5,479 nt of DNA, taken from Pseudobdellovibrionaceae bacterium. GTDB lineage: Bacteria; Bdellovibrionota; Bdellovibrionia; Bdellovibrionales; Bdellovibrionaceae. How positions within the stretch are numbered: the first letter of the stretch is position 1; the number at the start of each line of letters is the position of its first letter. The stretch is taken from the NCBI GenBank assembly GCA_014376325.1, contig JACMRP010000136.1:1-5479 (forward strand), in the 5' to 3' direction. Of the stretch, positions 1 through 5,479 are shown one piece after another. The notes under the pieces are model-generated. The model did no database searches, had not been told where the DNA came from, and saw only the letters and a program-made list of their open reading frames with translations. Both the position numbers and the translations under genes were made by a program.

Positions 1-1229
1 GCAAAGCCCCAGGCCCATGAATTTTTAAGTACCGCCGACTCTTCTTCGATCGATTTAAAATCCTGTTTTAGCCAATGTTTTGCTTCTGAAAGTTCACTGA
101 TCGTCAGCTCATCGTACGCACTCATGCGAATCAGCGTTAGCTTTAACAATCGCTCGAGCGAAGCGACGTTTCGATCGGTGTAGGCTTTTTGAACTAAGCC
201 CCAGATACGTTGAACCCAGATCGGCTGACCTTCGCCCTCGATCCCGGCCGCGTGCATGTCGGGATGAAGTTTGCGCATTAGTTTTCGGAAGACACTTTTC
301 AGCCGCACGTCGATGGCGGCATCAATGCCTGGATCGCGCTTTTTCGGACGCTCGGGCTGATCGACGTATTCTTCGTTGAACGCCGCTTCGTCTTCATCTT
401 CTTCGGAAGGGCCGCGATCCGTGTCGTCGAAATCATCCGACAGTCCAATTTGCAGAAGCAGCTCTTCGATCGAAGCGTCGGTGACAGATGCAAACACGGT
501 CCCGAAGTATTCGCGTTGATCACGGGACATCAATTTCCACAGTCGTTTGAACAAAGTATAGTCTTGATGTTTTTGGCCCCAATTTAAGGAGACATCAAAA
601 AGCAGAAAGCTTGCTTCATCGTCAGCAAGTCCACGCTCTAAATCTTCGTCCGCGAGATCCGACATGCGCTCAATTCGTTCAGACGCGCTCGTTAGTTTTT
701 CGAATTCAGTGTCTTCATCTAGAACGATTTCTTCGATTCGGTCTAAAAAATAATCCAGGCCGTCGAGTCCCCCATCTGCCGAAGAGTCCACGTCTTCATC
801 TTGTTCGTCCGTTTCGTAACTTTCGTTGAAGCGGCCATTCATTTGATTTCGGATGTAAGCTTCGCGTTGTTCACGGTGTCCGTCGATTTCTCGGCGGGTA
901 TTTTCGTCTCCGTTGTTCCAGCGTATTTGCTCTTCGCGCATCAGAATGAAAGCTTTTGGCATTTCGATGCCGAGCTTGTGCGCGGTCGCGACGATCCAGT
1001 TATGAAAACGGGCGATTTCTAAGTATTTACTTTGGGCGCGTGCATGCTTTGCGCGATGTTCACGGAAAGTCAGATCTTGCCACTGGTTAAACAACTTCTG
1101 ATCTTCTGCGTGAAAGATGCGAATCTTGTCTTCAAATTTTTCGATTTTTAAGATTACTTTTTGAGCTTCCAAAAAGTAGCGCTGTCGAATGGGTCCGTTG
1201 TCGATTATGAGAACTGCGTGTTTAGACAT
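1..1229 (-). CDS. Uncharacterised acidic protein with C-terminal J-domain-like (HPD) segment, 3' end cut by window edge
   Basis: The frame is open from ATG at 1229 to the left edge, giving 409 visible codons with no stop, so the C-terminus is missing. The start is supported by AGGAG nine bases upstream and a strong promoter. The N-terminal ~140 residues are rich in charged and aromatic residues and look helical, perhaps coiled-coil around 13-75. Acidic low-complexity stretches follow at about 141-160 and 276-287, separated by a helical block. Residues ~307-364 resemble J-domain helices II and III: a basic helix (LKSVFRKLMRKL), H322-P323-D324, a loop, then W338/W343 and a Q347-K-A-Y350 stretch before a leucine-rich helix. 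J domains stimulate Hsp70 (DnaK) ATPase through HPD, so a DnaK cochaperone role is possible. Helix I is not obvious, and I do not recognise the rest. There is no signal peptide or membrane segment, so it is probably cytoplasmic. The reading frame is very likely real; the function is open. Confidence 0.85.
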   Translation of the reverse strand, partial: MSKHAVLIIDNGPIRQRYFLEAQKVILKIEKFEDKIRIFHAEDQKLFNQWQDLTFREHRAKHARAQSKYLEIARFHNWIVATAHKLGIEMPKAFILMREEQIRWNNGDENTRREIDGHREQREAYIRNQMNGRFNESYETDEQDEDVDSSADGGLDGLDYFLDRIEEIVLDEDTEFEKLTSASERIERMSDLADEDLERGLADDEASFLLFDVSLNWGQKHQDYTLFKRLWKLMSRDQREYFGTVFASVTDASIEELLLQIGLSDDFDDTDRGPSEEDEDEAAFNEEYVDQPERPKKRDPGIDAAIDVRLKSVFRKLMRKLHPDMHAAGIEGEGQPIWVQRIWGLVQKAYTDRNVASLERLLKLTLIRMSAYDELTISELSEAKHWLKQDFKSIEEESAVLKNSWAWGF

Positions 1230-1235
1230 AAGATG

Positions 1236-1243
1236 CCTCTCCT
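1236..1243 (-). promoter_or_regulatory. Shine-Dalgarno site of the J-domain-like gene
   Basis: On the minus strand the sequence reads AGGAGAGG. The AGGAG core ends nine bases before the ATG at 1229. It is the strongest ribosome binding site among the minus-strand genes here and fixes the start codon. Confidence 0.75.
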
Positions 1244-1254
1244 GGAATGCCCAT

Positions 1255-1283
1255 TTTATAGCACAAGCAGGGGGTTAAAGCAA
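1255..1283 (-). promoter_or_regulatory. Sigma70-type promoter with extended -10, driving the J-domain-like gene
   Basis: On the minus strand TTGCTT (1283-1278) is separated by exactly 17 bases from TATAAA (1260-1255). A TGC triplet directly precedes the -10, giving the extended -10 form. The expected transcription start is near 1248, leaving a leader of about 19 bases that contains the Shine-Dalgarno site. The spacer holds a run of five C. Match, spacing and position relative to the gene all agree, making this the most convincing promoter in the window. Confidence 0.72.
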
Positions 1284-1329
1284 AAAGCTGGAGTTCGTTT
1301 AGAAAATCGGTCCGCGATTCGACCAAGTT

Positions 1330-1343
1330 CTCGGAATTCCGAG
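1330..1343. repeat. 14-bp perfect palindrome, candidate operator
   Basis: CTCGGAATTCCGAG is perfectly self-complementary. It lies in the 210-bp non-coding gap, about 47 bp upstream of the -35 of the J-domain-like gene and about 97 bp beyond the stop of the PhnA-family gene. Its flanks are roughly but not exactly symmetric. It could bind a dimeric regulator, but no second copy is apparent in the window and there is no T-run, so it is not a terminator. Function is inferred only from symmetry and position. Confidence 0.4.
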
Positions 1344-1439
1344 TTCAAGTCGATTTGGTTGGCTTGGGCAGAGTTGCCTGCAAGTTATCTAGAGCGGGTA
1401 CTTATTTTTACAAAAATATGATTGTTAAAAGTATTTTGC

Positions 1440-1808
1440 CTAAACTTTTTTGACGAATTCTGATTTCAAATTCATCGCGCCGAAGCCGTCAATTTTGCAC
1501 GAAATATCGTGCCCATCGCCTGCACTTGCTAAGCGGATATTTTTAACTTTCGTGCCAACTTTCACTACGGAGGAAGACCCTTTAATTTTGAGATCCTTGA
1601 TAACGGTCACCGTATCACCATCTTGCAGAATATTTCCGTGAGCATCCTTGATAAGTCCGGCTTCGACCGCGGCTGCCGCCGCCGTTTTCAACGCGACGGG
1701 ATCCCAGTCGTTGGAACATTCTGGGCAAACCATTAGGTTGCCGTCCGCGTAGATGTTTTCGGAGAGGCACTTCGGACACTGGGATTCATTTTGCGTAGCA
1801 TTGCTCAT
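1440..1808 (-). CDS. yjdM: PhnA/YjdM-family zinc-ribbon protein
   Basis: A 122-residue protein. Residues 10-35 form a zinc ribbon with C11-x2-C14 and C28-P-E-C31. Residues ~53-122 match the conserved PhnA C-terminal domain: KDAHGN, a [18 protein letters not shown] stretch, GTKVKNIRL, and CKIDGFG followed by the terminal LKSEFVKKV. It resembles E. coli YjdM (once called PhnA) nearly throughout. Despite the old name, the family is not the phosphonoacetate hydrolase and no phosphonate genes are nearby, so its role is unknown; zinc binding is expected from the four cysteines. An alanine-rich linker (A43-A47) separates the domains, making it about ten residues longer than the E. coli protein. An in-frame TAG two codons before ATG 1808 rules out a longer form. 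The Shine-Dalgarno is weak. It is probably monocistronic: the next minus-strand gene is 210 bp downstream with its own promoter. Confidence 0.93.
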   Translation of the reverse strand: MSNATQNESQCPKCLSENIYADGNLMVCPECSNDWDPVALKTAAAAAVEAGLIKDAHGNILQDGDTVTVIKDLKIKGSSSVVKVGTKVKNIRLASAGDGHDISCKIDGFGAMNLKSEFVKKV

Positions 1809-1827
1809 GCTCTAGCACTAACACGCG

Positions 1828-1856
1828 TTGACCTCTTTGGCTAGGACCGGCATCAT
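1828..1856 (+). promoter_or_regulatory. Possible promoter of the SRPBCC gene (leaderless arrangement)
   Basis: TTGACC (1828-1833) is followed after 17 bases by CATCAT (1851-1856). The -35 is a good match and the -10 matches four of six. Transcription would begin almost at the ATG at 1862, which also lacks a well-placed Shine-Dalgarno; the nearest AGGA ends 15 bases upstream. The site sits in the 53-bp gap between divergent genes. This is a motif match only. Confidence 0.35.
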
Positions 1857-1861
1857 TTGGT

Positions 1862-2302
1862 ATGACTGAAAAAAGCAAAGAACTAACGGCGACTAAATTT
1901 ATCCGTGGAAAACGTGACCGAGTATTTACCGCTTGGATATCGCCAAAGATGGCGAAGAACTGGTTTTGCCCGGAAAATTTTAAAGTGACTTCTTTTGAAA
2001 GCAATCCAAAGGTGGGTGGCGATTATCGCTACGTCATGGAAGGCCCTGCGGGAGTTTTTCCGACCTCGGGCGTTTACAAAGATGTCGTTACGAATCAAAA
2101 ATTGGTTTTTACTTGGGGAAAAGACGGTTACGACCGGGCCGATCACAATGAAGCCGAAATTACCGTCGACTTCAGCGATGACAACGGGGGAACGATGGTG
2201 ACATTAACGCACCGGCACCCTGTGGCAGAAGATCTAGCTACCTACAAAGACGGGTGGGACAGCGCCCTCCGAAATCTTTCAAAATATTTCGCGAGCCTTT
2301 AA
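1862..2302 (+). CDS. AHSA1-type SRPBCC (START-like) domain protein
   Basis: A 146-residue single-domain protein of usual family length. Landmarks in order: a first strand and helix with RVFTAW (20-25) and P28; NWFCPENFKV (33-42), matching the family's W-x-x-P pattern; the G52-G53 turn followed by YRYVMEGP (55-62); GVY-K-DVV (70-76); KLVFTW (80-85); a GGTMVTLTH strand late in the domain; and G131-W132 opening the C-terminal helix. This is the Activator of Hsp90 ATPase homologue 1-like branch of the Bet v1/START fold, which in bacteria usually forms a hydrophobic pocket protein of unknown ligand. Bacterial members are not generally Hsp90 cochaperones. Many sit beside ArsR-type regulators; none is present here. 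An in-frame TGA at 1829-1831, with no start codon between it and ATG 1862, fixes the start. No signal peptide, so cytosolic. Confidence 0.9.
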   Translation: MTEKSKELTATKFIRGKRDRVFTAWISPKMAKNWFCPENFKVTSFESNPKVGGDYRYVMEGPAGVFPTSGVYKDVVTNQKLVFTWGKDGYDRADHNEAEITVDFSDDNGGTMVTLTHRHPVAEDLATYKDGWDSALRNLSKYFASL

Positions 2303-2322
2303 AACGTTTGTCCGGTTTTAAA
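2298..2322. terminator. Inverted repeat between convergent genes, weak bidirectional terminator candidate
   Basis: TTTAAAAC (2298-2305) and GTTTTAAA (2315-2322) are perfect inverted 8-mers around a nine-base loop. The left arm overlaps the TAA of the SRPBCC gene, and the structure fills most of the 36-bp gap before the lipoprotein gene's stop. A and T tracts in the arms could act in either direction, but the stem has only one G-C pair, so termination may be poor. Confidence 0.35.
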
Positions 2323-2338
2323 CAGAGTACGTCGCGGA

Positions 2339-3382
2339 CTATCGATTCGATCCAAATAGAAAACTTTGTCCGTTTTTTGGAACGCTGAAATCCTTCGCGG
2401 AGACAGCGTACTTCTTTAGCGCGATCGTTAGATCCTTTTCAGGGTCTTCGATTCCTTCGTCTGTTAGACGAAACGTACCAAAGTGAATCGCGATAGTATT
2501 TTTTGATTTCAGATCCTGATGGGCTTTTACCGCATCTTCGGGATTCATATGACTGTCTTTCATAAACCAGCGGGGCTCATAAGCTCCAATCGGCAAGAGG
2601 GCGACGTCCATCGGGCCCAATTTTTTTTCCGTTATCTGAAAATGATTCGAGTAACCAGTATCGCCGGCAAAATAGACTTGTCGACCGTGAGCTTTAAATA
2701 CGGCCGCTCCCCATAGGCTTAAATTTGTGTCGCCGATGTTTCGTCGAGACCAATGTTGGGCCGGAACCAGTGTGATTTCAAGATCGCCCCCCGACAGTTT
2801 CGCTGATTGCCACCAGTCTAGCTCCTCCGTCCGCGATCGGAAGGAAACCGGCAAATTTTTACTGGCCCCTAAGGGCACAATGTACATCGGTGCATCTCGC
2901 TTGTCGATTTGTTCGAGCGTCGGCAAATCCAGATGGTCGTAATGATTGTGGCTGATAAAAACGTAATCAATTTTGGGAAGTTCTTTGAATTGAACTCCCG
3001 AATCGCGATAGCGTTTTAAATTCAAGAAACTGAACGGCCCTAATTTTTCTGCAAGAACCGGGTCGGTAATAATATTGATTCCACGCCACTGCACCAGAAC
3101 CGTTGCGTGGTTAATAAAGGTTACCCGAAGTTCGTCGATGACGAGTTCTTTACTTATTTGTGGCTTTACTAAGTCTGCGGTCTTTGTTTTTGGCCAGTCC
3201 GTACTTTGTGATCCCAATTTCCATTTTAAAACTTCGCCGAAGCTTTTGCTGGTACTCACATTTGGATCTAGATTATGAAAATGGGTCCCATCGCAGTGAT
3301 CCGAAATTGGATATTTATGACTCACGCAGCCTCCTAGAAGACTCAAGACAGAAATAGTTAAAACAAAATTCTTAACTTTCAT
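2339..3382 (-). CDS. NAPE-PLD/RomA-type metallo-beta-lactamase-fold lipoprotein
   Basis: A 347-residue predicted outer-membrane lipoprotein. The signal peptide is MKVKNF, a hydrophobic core, then lipobox L16-G17-G18-C19. Residue +2 is Val, not Asp, so inner-membrane retention is not indicated. Next comes the family's SDHCDG segment (27-32). The metallo-beta-lactamase core includes FINHATVLVQ (89-98), H145-x-H147-x-D149-H150, H210 in PAQHWS, D241 in AGDTGY and H300 in IHFGTF, completing a two-metal site. GAYEPRWFM and HMNPEDAV (to 285) are typical of the NAPE-hydrolysing phospholipase D and RomA/UlaG-like branch. The reaction is probably phosphodiester or related hydrolysis, but the substrate cannot be read from sequence. 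I chose ATG 3382 over an in-frame TTG at 3418 because the lipoprotein signal begins there. No Shine-Dalgarno is visible. It diverges from frmA by 107 bp and converges on the SRPBCC gene. Confidence 0.9.
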   Translation of the reverse strand: MKVKNFVLTISVLSLLGGCVSHKYPISDHCDGTHFHNLDPNVSTSKSFGEVLKWKLGSQSTDWPKTKTADLVKPQISKELVIDELRVTFINHATVLVQWRGINIITDPVLAEKLGPFSFLNLKRYRDSGVQFKELPKIDYVFISHNHYDHLDLPTLEQIDKRDAPMYIVPLGASKNLPVSFRSRTEELDWWQSAKLSGGDLEITLVPAQHWSRRNIGDTNLSLWGAAVFKAHGRQVYFAGDTGYSNHFQITEKKLGPMDVALLPIGAYEPRWFMKDSHMNPEDAVKAHQDLKSKNTIAIHFGTFRLTDEGIEDPEKDLTIALKKYAVSAKDFSVPKNGQSFLFGSNR

Positions 3383-3389
3383 TGCCGAT

Positions 3390-3418
3390 ATTAATTCAGC
3401 GCACAGGCAGAAAATCAA
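3390..3418 (-). promoter_or_regulatory. Possible promoter of the lipoprotein gene (leaderless arrangement)
   Basis: On the minus strand TTGATT (3418-3413) is followed after 17 bases by ATTAAT (3395-3390), each matching four of six consensus bases. Only seven bases separate the -10 from ATG 3382, so the transcript would start at or next to the start codon. No Shine-Dalgarno is present. This is a motif match only. Confidence 0.35.
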
Positions 3419-3465
3419 GGCGTTGCGGATCGAAAAATAAAGCGATAGGCTTTGGGCAATTTTGA

Positions 3466-4599
<1,134 letters not shown>

Positions 4600-4612
4600 T
4601 CGCTTGTTACGA

Positions 4613-4617
4613 AAGGA
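4613..4617 (+). promoter_or_regulatory. Shine-Dalgarno site deciding the hydrolase start
   Basis: AAGGA ends six bases before GTG 4624 but only three before the in-frame TTG 4621. The spacing and the better start codon favour GTG 4624, which also gives an N-terminus (MKVLKSH) aligning with E. coli FrmB. Confidence 0.6.
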
Positions 4618-4623
4618 CGGTTG

Positions 4624-5454
4624 GTGAAAGTTTTAAAGTCCCATAAAAATTTTGAAGGTGAAGTTCGTTTTTGGGAACACAATTCCGTAGCAACCGGAAC
4701 CCCGATGAAGTTCTCCACTTTTACGCCGAAGGGTGAAGTCAAAGGTGCATTGATTTGGCTTTCTGGGCTAACTTGTACTGACGAAAACTTTATTACCAAG
4801 GCTGGCGCCCAAAAGTACTTATCAGAGCAAGGTCTGATGCTGATTTGCCCGGACACGTCGCCGCGCGGTCTGACTTTGCCTGGCGAGCACGACAGTTACG
4901 ACTTTGGATCCGGGGCCGGCTTTTACGTCAACGCAACGACTGCTGGCTACAAAAATCATTACCGAATGTACGATTATATCGCGAATGAGATTTACGGAAT
5001 CCTGAAGGTGGAATTTAAAATTGGCAATGCGATTTCGATTTTCGGTCACTCGATGGGTGGTCACGGTGCGCTGGTTATCGGACTGCGGGAAACTGGAAAG
5101 TTCAGAAGCATTTCCGCTTTTTCACCCATTGCAAATCCTGTGCAGTCGGCCTGGGGGCAAAAGGCGCTCACCGGATATCTAGGGGAAAATCGCGAGACTT
5201 GGTCCAATTACGATGCAACTGAATTAATCAAAAGAGGTCAGTCGCATCCGGGAACATTGCTTATTGATCAGGGATCTCAGGATGAATTCTTGGCTAAACA
5301 ATTGCTACCAGAAAATTTAGTCGCTGCCTGCAAAGTTTCCGGCCAATCGTGCGAGCTCCATTTACGGGAAGGCTATGATCATAGTTATTATTTTATCGCG
5401 AGTTTCGTTCAGAGCCATATTGAATTTCACGCTCGCGCGATCGCGCTAGGTTGA
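4624..5454 (+). CDS. frmB: S-formylglutathione hydrolase (esterase D family)
   Basis: Hydrolyses S-formylglutathione to formate and glutathione, completing the pathway begun by FrmA. With the GTG start it has 276 residues, the normal size. It is an alpha/beta-hydrolase with nucleophile S143 in G141-H-S-M-G-G146, acid D220 in DQGSQDEF and base H253 in EGYDHSYYF. WLSGLTC (45-51), FITKAG (56-61), PDTSPRG (76-82), GAGFYVNAT (97-105), the HYRMYDYI stretch (112-119), SAFSPI (164-169) and WGQKA (177-181) are all conserved, with close likeness to E. coli FrmB/YeiG and human esterase D. No signal peptide, so cytoplasmic. The 24-bp gap to frmA without a terminator implies cotranscription. The symbol could equally be fghA. 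A start at TTG 4621 would add one residue. Confidence 0.97.
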   Translation: MKVLKSHKNFEGEVRFWEHNSVATGTPMKFSTFTPKGEVKGALIWLSGLTCTDENFITKAGAQKYLSEQGLMLICPDTSPRGLTLPGEHDSYDFGSGAGFYVNATTAGYKNHYRMYDYIANEIYGILKVEFKIGNAISIFGHSMGGHGALVIGLRETGKFRSISAFSPIANPVQSAWGQKALTGYLGENRETWSNYDATELIKRGQSHPGTLLIDQGSQDEFLAKQLLPENLVAACKVSGQSCELHLREGYDHSYYFIASFVQSHIEFHARAIALG

Positions 5455-5458
5455 TTGC

Positions 5459-5479
5459 ATGAGAATAAACAAGCTTCGA
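5459..5479 (+). CDS. Possible start of a third operon gene, cut by window edge
   Basis: ATG at 5459 opens seven codons (MRINKLR) that run off the window, four bases after the hydrolase stop. TAGG at 5447-5450 is a weak Shine-Dalgarno eight bases upstream. The position suits a translationally coupled third gene, but seven codons cannot identify it. The opening vaguely recalls S4-domain pseudouridine synthases, which is too little to name it. Confidence 0.3.

Noticed and set aside
299..1022. Short open frames on both strands within the first 1.2 kb
   Set aside because: They lie inside the long minus-strand frame from 1229, which has a promoter, a Shine-Dalgarno and a recognisable motif. The short frames have skewed, low-complexity compositions typical of shadow translation.
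1161..1421. Plus-strand 86-codon frame spanning the start of the J-domain-like gene and the gap beyond
   Set aside because: It overlaps the start, Shine-Dalgarno and promoter of the minus-strand gene, has no ribosome binding site of its own and resembles no family.
1399..1433. AT-only nested inverted repeats just downstream of the PhnA-family gene (TATTTTT/AAAAATA and TACTT/AAGTA)
   Set aside because: The inner stem has no strong pairs and an almost zero loop, and no T-run follows on the minus strand, so it does not qualify as an intrinsic terminator. AT-rich intergenic DNA produces such matches by chance.
1786..2146. Minus-strand frames across the start of the SRPBCC gene
   Set aside because: They are antisense to a well-conserved domain protein and show no domain or ribosome binding site.
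3383..3418. Twelve-residue N-terminal extension of the lipoprotein from TTG 3418
   Set aside because: It would put polar residues ahead of a textbook lipoprotein signal that begins at ATG 3382, and it uses a weak start codon without a Shine-Dalgarno.

Overview
The window is a compact, single-copy stretch of a bacterial chromosome with moderate G+C by eye. It carries five complete protein genes, one gene cut by the left edge and the probable first codons of another at the right edge. I see no rRNA, tRNA, CRISPR array, insertion sequence or phage gene. A class II lipoprotein signal points to a Gram-negative host, and glutathione-dependent formaldehyde detoxification points to a glutathione-using one. 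A proteobacterial or Bdellovibrio-like organism would fit, but nothing here fixes the taxon.

Layout. Positions 1-1229 (minus strand) encode an acidic, largely helical protein that is unrecognised except for a J-domain-like segment with an HPD motif near the visible C-terminal end. It has the clearest promoter in the window, an extended -10 type, and a good Shine-Dalgarno sequence. A 14-bp perfect palindrome lies about 50 bp further upstream. Next on the minus strand is a PhnA/YjdM-family zinc-ribbon protein (1440-1808). It diverges across 53 bp from a plus-strand AHSA1-type SRPBCC protein (1862-2302). That gene converges on a minus-strand NAPE-PLD/RomA-type metallo-beta-lactamase-fold lipoprotein (2339-3382), and an 8-bp inverted repeat overlaps the SRPBCC stop codon. 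Across a 107-bp divergent gap begins a plus-strand operon: frmA (3490-4599), then S-formylglutathione hydrolase (4624-5454), then a possible third gene from 5459.

Function. The only firm pathway is formaldehyde detoxification. Formaldehyde and glutathione combine to S-hydroxymethylglutathione, FrmA oxidises it to S-formylglutathione, and the hydrolase releases formate and glutathione. The other four genes are probably independent single-gene units of broad or unknown role.

Novelty. I did not find a convincing undescribed system. The items most worth a second look are the J-domain-like protein with its promoter and palindrome, and two genes that lack Shine-Dalgarno sequences and have promoter-like elements placed to give leaderless mRNAs.
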